Below are positions 54,201-64,000 of a stretch of DNA of 64,000 nt, piece after piece. Source of the stretch: Siderastrea radians. Its lineage: Eukaryota > Cnidaria > Anthozoa > Scleractinia > Rhizangiidae. Below the pieces are notes generated by a model. That model did no database searches. It worked only from the letters and a program-made list of their open reading frames with translations, and was not told where the DNA came from. Position 1 is the stretch's first letter, and every line of letters begins with the position of its first letter. Location of the stretch: the NCBI GenBank assembly GCA_964017195.1, contig OZ024890.1:17565701-17629700 (forward strand). The letters are read 5' to 3'. The translations under genes and the position numbers were made by a program.

Positions 54201-55686
54201 TCACCGGTGGCATTATTCAATTCGCATTTGAGCTTTCCTCCTTTCAAAGGTCCCATATTGATGGACACACAATTGGGCTCCATAAAACACTTCACCCGAC
54301 AGCTCCCTTCATTGGGTACCTCCTGGTTAGCGATCACGTGACCTTTCATGGCTTTGTTTCGTACTGGTTCTTTGAACATGATTATGCGGCCTTCGTTAGC
54401 TGATAAAGATAAATTAAAAAGTATCGTGTACTTGTCAATTTTAAGTGGCCATTTTTGTTATTTAGAACGAGGGTAATCAGCTCCTAGCGGAACGTAGAGA
54501 GTTGTGTCAATGGTTTAACGTGCATTTCACTTCTTCTACAGCATTTTCTTGAATCAGTTGTTGTATTAGTTATTATACAGAAAGCGCCCGAAACGAGTAC
54601 AAATATTCTACGATTTGCGTGCGCTCATCCTGTTACACTTGTAGTCTTCTTTCAAGTTACTGAAAAAGGTTGAAAAGGGTTGTTTTCATTTTGACTCGCC
54701 CTGCAGGCTCGTCAAAATACAGCACAACTCGTAAAAATATACGGCGATACTTCACACCGAAGCATCTTAAAAGATATATCTACTTCTTCGTTTGTTCATA
54801 TTTCCAAGGCTAATATGCCCGTTGTATTGTGGAGCGTCATTGATATCTTAATTTATTGAGTAAACAGGCATGCAACCGGCAAAAGTTCAAGGTGGACAAA
54901 CACTAAGTAAATAAGAGATAGTTACGTGTTCCGTTTCGCATTTAAGACGTCATTTTGAATTGGAGCTAACTGCGAGGATGTCAGGGGAGAAATTTAAGAT
55001 ATATCACATGTAAGATATACAAGATATAAGATATAAGATATAAATATATCTTTTAACGTTTATTTCATAATATTTTGTTGTTGGGGGGATTTCATGATCA
55101 GTAACATAATTTACCTATCTCTCCCTATTTACTACAGCAGTTAGTTGACAGGATATTATTGGGAATGAAAATGTTGTTCTATGAACTTGCGAGTTGGAAA
55201 CTTAATAAAAACAGAGAAACTTCAAAGTTGGTTTTTTGGCTCTAAAGATACCATTTTTTTATCCTAATGAGCCCGAAAACGTGATGAATGATACGAAAAT
55301 TCAAAATTACATTTCAATAAACTACTGTCTGTTGTTTTCACTCAAACAACAATATCTGAGCTGACTAGGGCTTCGTAAACGACATATTTTTCTCCGAAAC
55401 TCAGGTAGCTATTAGTAACTGATTCTGTCAGCTTACTGCCCAAAAGCAGACTTATCAGTCCTGCAAGGTTTGTGCGCGTTTCAAAGACGTGCTACACTTC
55501 AATGGGTTAACTGACCAAAAAAGTTTTTGGAACTAAAAAGCGCACAATTTTTAACAGGTAAAAACGAGGTTTATACGAAGAACTTTTCTCACCTAAACAT
55601 GTTGAAAGTTGAAGTCCAAATGCCATACAAACCAAAATGGTGGTAGCTGTATTTCCATGCGTCCACCCCTTGCCCGAAAAAGCCAT
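51206..55686 (-). CDS. Secreted PAN + EGF + CASPR-like fibrinogen-domain protein (gene B)
   Basis: Four exons fit. Exon 1, 55686-55593: ATG, signal-like sequence TTILVCMAFGLQLSTCL, donor TTTAG|GTGAGA, phase 1. Exon 2, 54399-54143: acceptor ATTTATCTTTATCAG, a PAN domain (KGHVIANQEVPNEGSCRVKC, FMEPNCVSINMGPLKGGK, CELNN), donor GAG|GTAAAG, phase 0. Exon 3, 52777 (or 52756) to 52642: an EGF domain with all six cysteines (NPCSSGPCLNGGTC, FRCNCLVGFHGKNC), donor GCAG|GTGAAA, phase 1; two in-frame acceptors 21 nt apart are possible. Exon 4, 51822-51206 (617 nt): CASPR-like fibrinogen domain (YVIDPDGEGGLLPFNVTCDM, VTVISHDSESRTLVDG, KCACGMTNSC, YVWREDSG, GKFKCHGIA). Phases agree throughout, giving about 367 or 360 residues. 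Exon 4 equals gene A's last exon in length and phase and is close in sequence. No membrane helix after the signal peptide; ligand unknown. Confidence 0.85.
52860..53238. mobile_element. MITE with ATCCGTCTGGGAC-type ends, copy 2, in gene B intron
   Basis: The right end (TTTGTCCCAGACGGGTAAAG-like, then TCTAGTGTAAAAAGGGTC) mirrors the diverged left end near 52865-52915, and both match the ends of the element at 45319-45625. The interior shares GTTCGTCT, AAGACGAACTAA and TCTTTATACGAGACAAAC. It also contains a CTAGCCTGTGTACAGACACC insert. It lies between exons 3 and 2 of gene B. Confidence 0.7.
53300..53540. repeat. Interspersed repeat in gene B intron
   Basis: AAGTAATTCCCATTTGCTTT through AATTACTTTGGTTTTGGTTT, with ACCAATCAGAA and CCAATCGTGAC blocks. 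I recall similar sequence as a common non-coding repeat in coral genomes (recollection). Its frames on both strands are not genes. Confidence 0.45.
53847..54067. mobile_element. Decayed copy of the 40.5-kb MITE, in gene B intron
   Basis: TCCTAGGGTGCCCGAGAAACC, AGCTATCTCGCAAAAAG, ACAGCCACATATAACACAAG, CTTCATACGGGACCCCCC and GAGAAAACCTGGCTGCGCCACTG match the element at 40485-40747 in the same order. The left terminus is missing, and a C run has expanded near 54026-54039. It ends 75 bases from the PAN exon of gene B. Confidence 0.85.
54400..55592. other. First intron of gene B
   Basis: Contains an (AAGATAT)n stretch at about 55012-55045. No exon-like frame was found inside. Confidence 0.4.
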
Positions 55687-57014
55687 TTTAATTTGCTTTT
55701 ATATCTGTGTGACCAATTACCGGTTGGCAGGACTTTTAAAGGTATAATTAACTCGCAATATATTTTCGCTTTTGACATATGGAAATCCTGGCTTGCTGCA
55801 GGTGCACTAAGTCAAGATAATAAAAAATAGAACTTTTTTTAGTAAACAAAAAGTTAATTTCATATTGACGGGAATTTGCGAGTCTAATATTGTTAAATCT
55901 TTAAAAAAGGCTAACTCTTCAATTCCTAAGTTGTAAACTGAGAAGAAAAGAATTTCCTGTTTGTTCTTGTTGCTAAAAAGCAGGTGGCTTTTTTGAACAA
56001 TATCGCAAAACTTGTCAAATGTATTTGTACATGCATAATAAGGGAAATTTGTTGAATGCTAGAGTATAGTTGGTTTTTCTCTTCGAAAACTGAATTCTTT
56101 TCCTAAATGTTTTACATATTCGATCTCAGCCTCAACTATACTCCCCCTTCATTTTCTAGACGCAATGTAACCTCGAGAAAACAAAGTCCTCGGGCCGATT
56201 GGCAGAATGTGTTCGTCATAAAGTCATAACGGGGTTTTGTTATATTGGGTTCTTTACCATACATTTACTTTTACTGGGTTGAAGGAATATGGTTTGTTAG
56301 ACCGGATCTTCGTTATATAGGGGCTCTTTTGACAGCGATCAAACGCACGACGCGTGAGCAGTTCTCGCCATACTTTTTCAAAAGAAAATACAGATAAATG
56401 TCTCACTTTAACCGCAAAACTTAACGCCGTTTCAAAAAAACTTAAGCTTTTTTTTCTTTGAGCATATGTTCAGAATAAAGTAACTGGCATCCACATGTTT
56501 TATCGGCGCATTATTTGGTTTATCGGACATTTTATGCATCGTTTTGATACGAACTTCGCGCTCGTAGAAGTCTGAACTGATTTAAACTTCAAGGCCCCGA
56601 AAAACCGGAAGTAACGTTGTATTTTTGCGTTTGACCGCTGTGAAAGTTAGATCGGGCTTTCACTGCACCCGTAACATGGTGCTGACCATTCAAACGAACG
56701 CTACAGAGCATTACTTTTCTTTTGCTGTCTATTGTGCTGTACAGGGCGCTTCTAACTTTCGTGCTAGTGGACGAAATTATAAGGGTGTTGTTGAACTTAA
56801 AAGAGAAATGATTTTTTAGAAAGAGACAATGCGCTTTCTCTTCTAAAAAACTGAAACATTCACGGATTCAATGGTAAGGCTTCAAACGCATGTCGCATTA
56901 ATCCAGCTTTTTATTATTATTTAATACAAATATTATGCATTGATTGTTTGACGGACTCTAATTCGGAAGATCAAATGAAAATAAAATGGTTTTACGGAAA
57001 ACCAAAAGATGTAG
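55687..57014. other. Intergenic sequence upstream of gene B
   Basis: Includes gene B's promoter side. No gene supported. 'GTTATATTGGG / CGTTATATAGGGG' variants at 56226-56330 look like a small old repeat. Confidence 0.3.
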
Positions 57015-57087
57015 CGCCCAACGTGGGGCTCGAACCCACGACCCTGAGATTAAGAGTCTCATGCTCTACCGACTGAGCTAGCCGGGC
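57015..57087 (-). tRNA. tRNA-Lys (CUU)
   Basis: The 73-nt minus-strand sequence GCCCGGCTAGCTCAGTCGGT...CCCCACGTTGGGCG folds as a complete cloverleaf. The acceptor stem is GCCCGGC/GTTGGGC-type (one wobble). The A box is TAGCTCAGTCGGTAGAGC, the anticodon loop CTCTTAA (anticodon CTT) and the B box GGTTCGAGCCC. No intron. CCA is not encoded, as usual in eukaryotes. The closeness to the standard tRNA-Lys consensus suggests a working gene. Confidence 0.97.
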
Positions 57088-58222
57088 ATTTGCTTCTGGG
57101 TGCGGCCAAGATCTTTTCCCACTTACGCGCTCGAATTTCGCTTTCTAAGTATTTATGACAATTAAGTACATAACAGAACAACAGCCTCGGTGCAAAGGTC
57201 CTTTCTCTTTATTCTTCGAGACCAGACCAGGAAAGGACTAGATGAAGAGGAAGGGTCCTTGGTCATTTCTCAGCGTTGTACGGTTGAATTTAGCTTTCGT
57301 TTCTTAAGAATAATGAAAGATAAAATTTGGCAGTCTTCATTTTTATAAATTAAACCCATTTTCTGGTCAAGGCGTAAAATGCACGGACCCACGAAATAAT
57401 GTTACCATAATGTGGAAATCGTGCGAACAAATATTACTGTAGACAAAACCAATGATGTTTAAATTTAAAGTCTTTACGAACCCCATATGACCCTACCCGA
57501 TGGACAAACCCACTCAGGGACCGATAACGCTTTTAACATTTACGTCCCCAAAGAGGTCTCTTTGCCGAGCTCAAAGCCGAAATAATTACTTTGTGTGGAA
57601 TAGTACACGCGCGAGCAGTTACAAAGCGTTGATTAACTTTGGGCAAAGATTGAAGAATTTGTCTCAAATGTGTTATATTGGAAGTCTGATTAAATGTAAA
57701 TTTGAGTAAAAGAAACCTTTAGTTATTAACAATGAGAAAACGATAGGATAAACAGTGATATTCTTTAATTCTATGCGCTGTATGTTTTGCAACAAAAGTA
57801 AAATTTATACTCGCTTGTTAAGGTCCAAAAATTTAATTTCTTTTTGCTTTGTTTAGTATGTAGCAGTGCAGAAAAGTGCTATATCCGGCCCTTCAATTTA
57901 CAACTTTTTATTTTTATTTATCTTTTTGGATTATAATTTTTTTTATTTATTCACAGACAAACCAATTGATTGCAAAAAACAGTTTGAGAAAGGTTGGTAT
58001 AACAGTATAAAAACAGTAGAAAAGCATGCATATTTACATTTTTACAAATTTACATTGAATATATATTATTGATATACATATTACGACTTTTTAGGTAAAC
58101 TTCAAACGTCATTGTTCAACATCAAATACGATTCCTTCACTTCGGGAAATCGAAAATGATAGTTGAAACTTCTCAGTAAAATTACAAAATGATTAATTTG
58201 AAAGTCAAAACTGCGACCTTGA
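57088..58222. other. Intergenic sequence
   Basis: AT-rich with no supported gene. The frame at 57866-58072 is low-complexity Phe/Tyr-rich sequence. Confidence 0.3.
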
Positions 58223-58465
58223 TTAAAGGAGCTATGTCACGGTATTTTCATTCACTTTGCTGATGTGAAAAAAATTATTTTCTTATTGAAAAAAACCTCA
58301 CAATACTAGTTTCCTAAGGTAGAAAAACACCAAAGAAGTAATAATAAACCAAACCTAAACAAGGATGGTTACGAGTGAGGGAGATTAAGATGGATTTCGG
58401 ATGACCAACTTGAAAAAACTTGCCAGCTTTTTCAAGATGCAGTGTCCGTGACATAGCTTCTTTAA
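58223..58465. mobile_element. MITE with TTAAAGGAGCTATGTCACGG ends
   Basis: Left TTAAAGGAGCTATGTCACGG and right CCGTGACATAGCTTCTTTAA are inverted copies with one difference in 20. 243 bp, non-coding. A half-related TTAAAGGGGCTACATCACC lies alone at 52031-52049. Confidence 0.85.
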
Positions 58466-60721
58466 GTCTGCCTACTTGTTCTCACATGAAGGGTGATTTG
58501 GACGTTTCTCTTCAACGCCAATTACGAAAATAATGGCACATAATTATAACATTTTCATTTATCTTGTTTTTGGAAACAAGAAGCTGCTCGAAATCATTTT
58601 GAAGTTCACTTTGCATTTCGAATTTTTTAAAATTCTGGGTTGATCACGTGACTGGTTTCTAATTCAGGTATAGCTTTCGAAGCTATTGTTATATTGCTAT
58701 ATAAGTCCGACACCACCCGGATGGTTTAGACGGAATCACAAAACTCAGTGAATCACAATGCAAACTGGATTACTAACCCAAAAGCTCTACCATGAACTCA
58801 CTCGAACTTGAATAACGGCCATGGACTTACCAGTGAAAGCAGGCAATCCTAACCTACAAACTCAACAATGAAACCGACAAATAAACTCACCCGTATATGA
58901 AGTCGTTCCTCTATCCATCAATGACTCTCATTCTCTCATCAACTCACTAATTCAAGTATCCAGTCATTCTTTTTGTTTTAACCATTATACAAAACGTAGT
59001 CGTTCTGTATTTTTTTTAAATAAAAATTATCATTTATTGCACAGGAAGCGAATGAAGCGGTAGTAAAACAACTCTGCATCAGTTTTACTTTAATCATGGA
59101 AATTTGCACTTTAAAGACCTTCGTGCCTTTGTCCACTTCCTCTTTCAAAAATGCTCAAAAATGAGTGTTCAGTGCTTGATCACGAACTGGTCCTTTTGGT
59201 TTCGAGCGTTGATGATCGAATAAATTGGACACAGACAGTTATCAGACATATTATTAATTTTAAATTTTATTTTATTGGACTCGTTTACCTGGATATTGCT
59301 TTAAGAAAGTATCATTTTACATGCAACTTTTCCAATCTATTTTACCCCAAAGGCTAAGAACCGCAAGTATATTCCTCGGTGAAGGCCAGCTAGAACAGTC
59401 TGTAATCAATCATCGGTTACTTTGGGTGATCTGTATTCAATCAGGTACCCTAGGAGAAAGAAGAGTTTTTCCGGCGACTTTCTCACGATTGGTGCGTCTT
59501 TTCTGCTATTCGTTTGTTCTAATGCCATTAATTTCGATCGCTTAGTCTCCACCGGACTTGCGATCTCCTTAGGGAGTAATAATGGGGCAAGAAACCCACA
59601 GCGAATAGAGCGAGCCACGTGCAGACTGGAAAGGGGAATATAATGGGCCGGCATAGCTACCCTCCCAAGCCTCGAACGCTTCGCTCTGCTAACTGATTTT
59701 ACTGTATCCCCTGCCCACTAAGGATCCTGTTCACAGGCAAACGGCTGTATCGTTTTTTAAAGTCTGTATCAGGCGTTCAGAAGGTATGAGAGGAAACCTT
59801 CACCACTCCCTTTTAGTCTCCTCTCCTTTATTTCTTTCCCACATCCCGACTACCTTATATCAGGCCGGATTTTGGGAGATTTAGCAAAGTAAACAACGGT
59901 TGATAAGCTTTTAATTATTTTTAGAATACACATGGGCGTGTTCACAGCTGTAGTCCGCGACGTCCGCTTACAGATATGTAACCCCTCTCCCCACCCCCCG
60001 GAAACGGACTCCAAAATGTGTTTCCGGTTATTTTTCTACAAAAATGCTATCAGTATTTTAAGCCTCTCGAGTGAACACCTATCGTAGACAGACGCGGACC
60101 GTTTTATCTGAAGGTCCGTACGAGTAAAAATAACCTGCCTTCTAAGTGAATTCGCCTAGGTACTAGGGTATTTAATGACTTTGAAGGCGAGGAAGAGTTG
60201 TTGAACTCTCAGACGTACAAATTCTGAATATAACGACTGGGTGCAACAACGAATAAGGGATATCTCGAAAAATCTAAAATAAAGAACTAAATTAGTAAGT
60301 CAGAAAAAGTAAAATGAATAACGAATATATAAGTGAAGCACAGCTATTCCGGTTTACGCCTGACTTTGCTGGGTACTTCATCACTGGTAATAATGTGTCC
60401 CATCACGCGACCTAATTATTTGTTTGGTCAGTCGGTTAAGGAAATCAACAGTAACACCAACGATCGGTGGAAAAGTTACCTTATCTTTTAATGTGATTCT
60501 GATCAAGCTTCCTCGTTAGAAACGTTTAGGCTGACAGATAAAGAAACATTCTTTGATTACTACGGCGAAAAACAATGGCCATAAGGACAAGGAAGAAGGA
60601 AATTAAAAGATACACTTACTAATGCATACATATTAATACTATACACACTTAAGCTGTGCCCTCAGACCAGTCCTCAAACTACGCTGGAAGATAACAATGC
60701 AAACCAAGAACAATAGCTGAG
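58466..60721. other. Intergenic sequence
   Basis: No gene supported; the frames near 59151-59654 overlap on both strands without a domain. Confidence 0.3.
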
Positions 60722-61200
60722 GGTCTCAATGGGGTGGTGGCTTTTACGGTTTACGGTTGAAATTTTATTGACTTTTTGCGGCTAAAGTTTAATTTCTTTT
60801 CGTTACGGTTAACTGAAATCTTTAAAAATGTTTTCATTTTTTTATTAATTTTTCATTTTATTAAATTTTTTTTTCATTAACTTCCATTTCGGTTTACGGT
60901 CTTAGGATCATTCCGAGATGAGAAACAAAATAATAACAACAAGTTATTATTATTATGAGAATTGTAATTTTGATCTTTATTCGGTACCCGGGCAGAATGT
61001 GCCGTAGCCGTCGTATCCGCATTAGATACATACGTACATACATACTGTTGACATACATAGATACTGTTGACACTTTCAAAATAAGAAATCATTTTCTGCA
61101 GTTAACTAACTAACGAGTAACGGTTAATTTTTTTTAATTTTTACGCCTAACGACTGAATGTTTGGTCATTTTGCGGCTAACATTTAGCCCCATTGAGACC
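60722..61200. mobile_element. MITE with GGTCTCAATGGGG ends
   Basis: Left GGTCTCAATGGGG and right CCCCATTGAGACC are perfect 13-bp inverted repeats. Further inverted similarity lies inside: GCGGCTAAAGTTTAA, ACGGTTAAC on the left; ACGGTTAAT, GCGGCTAACATTTAG on the right. About 479 bp, non-coding. Confidence 0.8.
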
Positions 61201-61497
61201 TTCACACTGCTGCACTTTCGCTGCACTGTCTTGTGCCAACTAATCGAACTGAAGGCATTTACTCAAGTTCAACCCGGTTATCCCAGGTTGACGAACAATG
61301 TAAACCGTGAAAGATTTTTGTCTTTACTAATGGCATAAAATGATCAAAGAAAAATATGTAACTGGACAACGGCTTGCGCTTGAACCATGACCACAAAACA
61401 ACCTTTTTCAACGAGTAACCCGATCATCGATCGAGGTTTTCATTGTCTGGCGATAACGTCACCTTAGAAGTTTTTCAGGACCTTGATAGATACGTGT
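61201..61497. other. Spacer between two MITEs
   Basis: No feature seen. Confidence 0.3.
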
Positions 61498-61504
61498 TAA
61501 CAAA

Positions 61505-61983
61505 TCCGGCCTGACCAATCGATGAAACCAATAATCGATAACAATCGATGGCAACGATAACAATTAATCAATTGTTATCAGAAATCGATAACCAACCGAT
61601 TGCCAAAAAAATTGTGTTTTTAATTGCCATCGATCGTTATCGGTTGCTATCAATTATCATCGATTGGCGACTATCATCGATTTCCATATTTTTTGGGAGG
61701 TCAAAACAAAACGGGTCTTACAGAAGAAATACGGTGGAATGAAATTACATAACATTGGTTAAAATTGTAGGGTACGTATCTAGGTTGGCTAAAGGCATTA
61801 CGACCGCGATTGCAGCCGATGGTGATCGATGGCAATCGATAGCAATTAGAGGACTCGAGCTTGTGATTATCGTTTGGTCATTGGTCGATAGCAATCAATA
61901 ACAATTAACTAATTGTCATCGATTGTTATCGAGTGATCGATTGGATTTCCGATGATCGATTGCCATCGATTGGTCAGGCCGGG
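61505..61983. mobile_element. MITE built of ATCGAT motifs, with 7-bp target duplication
   Basis: Ends CCGGCCTGACCAATCGATG and CATCGATTGGTCAGGCCGG are perfect 19-bp inverted repeats. TAACAAA flanks both sides exactly (61498-61504 and 61984-61990). The two subterminal regions are packed with variants of ATCGAT(A/T)(A/G)CAAT in both orientations, so each arm can also fold on itself. Confidence 0.9.
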
Positions 61984-61990
61984 TAACAAA

Positions 61991-62408
61991 ATTACCTTCG
62001 CAACTCTAACTGCACGGCGTATGCTCTGCACACTGGCTACCCGGTCAGCAACTTTCTCAATATTGAAACATGTTTTTATTCCTTCAAGATGTTTATTACC
62101 TTATCAATAGTCACATTGGACTGATGAACAACGTTATTTGAAACAAAAAAATGTTTCAAATTACACGCGTGGCGTCAACTCCGACATTTTAACGACAGCA
62201 ATTATCAAATTACGGATCACAGTTCACTAGATTCATCAATATATAGATTTAGCCAAGCCTAAAAGCGGAGCCCCCTTTTTGTTTTGTCTGTTTTTTGTTT
62301 TTTGTTTTTTTTTTGTTTTGTTTTTGCTGGCAGTTATTAATTTGTGAAAATACTCTCATTCAAGTCGTTAAATTAAAAAAAAAAAACAAAAAAAAAAGAA
62401 AAAATTTC
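61991..62408. other. T-rich and A-rich intergenic sequence
   Basis: T-rich stretch 62275-62325 and A-rich stretch 62374-62404; no gene. Confidence 0.35.
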
Positions 62409-62480
62409 CTCCTCCCGCTGAGTGTCGAACCCGGCTCGTCAGCGTGAGATGCCGGTGACTAGTCCACTAGGCCATGGGCG
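62409..62480 (-). pseudogene. Degenerate tRNA-like sequence (Glu-CUC type)
   Basis: The minus strand shows an A box (TGGCCTAGTGGACTAG), an anticodon loop ATCTCAC (anticodon CTC) on a 4-of-5-paired stem and a B box (GGGTTCGACAC). The acceptor stem pairs poorly (about 4 of 7), so it is likely a pseudogene or a SINE head. T-rich runs that could stop pol III follow on the minus strand (plus-strand A runs before 62404). Confidence 0.55.
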
Positions 62481-63310
62481 TTTAACGTTAATTTTAATAC
62501 TTATTTCTTTCTTCGTGACAAGCTGCCTATCAGCATGAAAATGCTGGTGTTTTTCCTGCAAAATGTGTTCGAAACGCCCTAAAAACCATGGTTGTGGACA
62601 GAAAAAACCAAAAAGCACTAGCTCTGCTATATTTGGCGTCGAAACCCCTGCGGAAAGCTGCGAACTCAAGCGGTGTGCCGACCAAGTTTGAACAGAACCG
62701 ACGAGGCAAATTTGAACTTTTTGCCTGAACTTTATCGCCTAATTTCTTTCGCCTAAATTGAACTTTTCCCCTTCCACCAAAAAGAAAACTGAGTGTTCCT
62801 TGAACTTTTTTTTTCCATTAACAAATTTGTTTTTGACTTTTGTTGTCTTTGCTTGTTTTGCTACAACGCGGGTCAACATGCGATTTCGCGCCAAAAACAC
62901 ACGGAATTCAGCACAGGGTTATATCCAGTGTATGAAGTGTATTGGTAGCCCTCTGGTGCGGACGGACGGACGTACGTATGTACGGACGTACGGATGTACG
63001 GCGGACGGTCACGTGACTATTACGTCACTACCAAAATGTTTTGGCTTGACAGGTTACCAAATTTCCTTAGCAATGGAGATCCGCTGAGGCGCTAGCGCGC
63101 TGGCTCCGCTATTAATACAGTGTCTATCGTGGCTGGGACCACGGTCTATAACATTCCCTTTCGGAAAAGAAGAAAATGTCCTTTTAGAGTCCAACTTAAT
63201 CTATTGTTTATATCTGTGTGCTAATAAATGATGTCCTCTTAATGGCGAATTGAAAGGGTTTCTGGCTTGATATGGCTTCATATGAACGGGGTCTCCTTAC
63301 TGAAAATAGG
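62481..63310. other. Intergenic sequence with a GGACGTAC minisatellite
   Basis: At 62957-63008 there are short tandem variants of GGACGTAC/GGACGGAC. No gene supported. Confidence 0.4.
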
Positions 63311-63535
63311 GGAACGGTGGTGTAGTGGTTAGCGCGTCAGACTTCAGATCTGAAGGTTGGTGGTTCGAGGCCCAGTCCATGTCATCGTACTTTTTCCTTA
63401 GACAAGAAACTTTACCCTACATTGTCCGGCCCTTCACCCAGGTGTATAAATGGGTACTAGCAACATACTGCTGGGGTAACCCTGCGATGGACAAGCATCC
63501 CATCCCGGGGGGAAAAGCAATACTCTCAGTTACGA
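63311..63535 (+). mobile_element. tRNA-derived SINE
   Basis: The head (63311-63375) has an A box (TGGTGTAGTGGTTAGCG), a perfect 5-bp anticodon stem TCAGA/TCTGA around loop CTTCAGA and a B box (GGTTCGAGGCC). The body contains CCTTAGACAAGAAACTTTAC, CACCCAGGTGTATAAATGGG and GCGATGGACAAGCATCCCAT, then CCCGGGGGG. I recall a body of this kind as a conserved SINE central domain in cnidarians and other animals (possibly Nin-DC); the name is uncertain. The 3' border is approximate. Confidence 0.7.
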
Positions 63536-64000
63536 GATATGACGTCATAAGTAGCAGGTGGTCAAGCCATTTTTTAAGGAAAATGCGTGTTTTTTAAAAC
63601 CATGTTTAGGTGAAAAATGTAAAAAAAAAGTCAACACAAAGCATCAAAATGTTTACTTATGTCACATTCTACATGCCCAGCATCAAAAACTTCCAATTTT
63701 TAACGTTTTTTGACAATTTCCATTTTTTTGGTAAAATCCAAGATGGCGCCCAAAATGATGGCCATCTTGGATGACGTCACAGGCCTGCAGCAACGCGGCA
63801 ACCCATAATATGTACCTCATCTTGTAGAGCACTTCATAGGCTTTCTACTAAAAGTCAAATCTTTTCGAAATATTGTAACATAACGAAAACCAAGGGGGGC
63901 TCCATCACCCCCTTCCTTGTACCACGGTGGGGGTGTGACTGCTTGTACGTCCGAGGGTGAAATGTTTAAAAACGACATGAGCTTGGTCCAGGCTATTTTT
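63536..64000. other. Intergenic sequence to window end
   Basis: At 63742-63773 CCAAGATGGCGCCC and GGCCATCTTGG form an inverted pair of AAGATGGC (YY1-like) motifs next to a TGACGTCA site. No gene. Confidence 0.35.

Overview
The window looks like nuclear DNA of a cnidarian, most probably an anthozoan such as a stony coral. The reasons are AT-rich sequence, exons with GT/AG borders, dense short inverted-repeat transposons, decayed non-LTR retrotransposons, long microsatellites, a nuclear-type tRNA-Lys, and secreted PAN/EGF/CASPR-fibrinogen genes and NHL-repeat genes of a kind I associate with corals and sea anemones. The species call is inference.

Region 1 (about 3-32 kb) holds five intronless genes for small two-helix membrane proteins (near 3.0, 11.1, 16.2, 20.1 and 30.4 kb), on both strands and several kb apart. 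Their two hydrophobic helices follow one layout, while the cytoplasmic tails share almost nothing. The last has a long Pro/Ser-rich tail with four PPxY motifs and the first has an LPSY motif, which suggests recruitment of WW-domain proteins such as Nedd4-type ubiquitin ligases. A 53-bp piece of the 30.4-kb gene is copied at 25.3 kb, inside a GTACACTAC minisatellite at the edge of a tandem duplication. I do not recognise the family; it is the best candidate here for something undescribed.

Region 2 (33-40 kb) has a nested inverted-repeat structure, a broken NHL-repeat gene on the minus strand (one in-frame stop, at least one frameshift) and a striking array of about 60-bp units in alternating orientation between trinucleotide microsatellites.

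Region 3 (40-56 kb, minus strand) holds two related secreted-protein genes that end in a CASPR-type fibrinogen-like domain on 617-nt exons of identical length and phase. Gene B has signal peptide, PAN, EGF and fibrinogen-like parts in four exons; gene A has signal peptide plus PAN, then the fibrinogen-like exon. A dead PAN exon lies between them. MITEs occupy gene B's intron and abut the end of gene A. A 670-bp TTTC microsatellite lies in the same stretch.

Region 4 (56-64 kb) has a tRNA-Lys(CUU) gene, several MITEs with clear terminal inverted repeats, a degenerate tRNA-like sequence and a tRNA-derived SINE. I see no protein gene there.

Intron borders come from splice motifs, reading frame and domain continuity only. 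Repeat families were recognised by their ends and internal symmetry and are not matched to a library.
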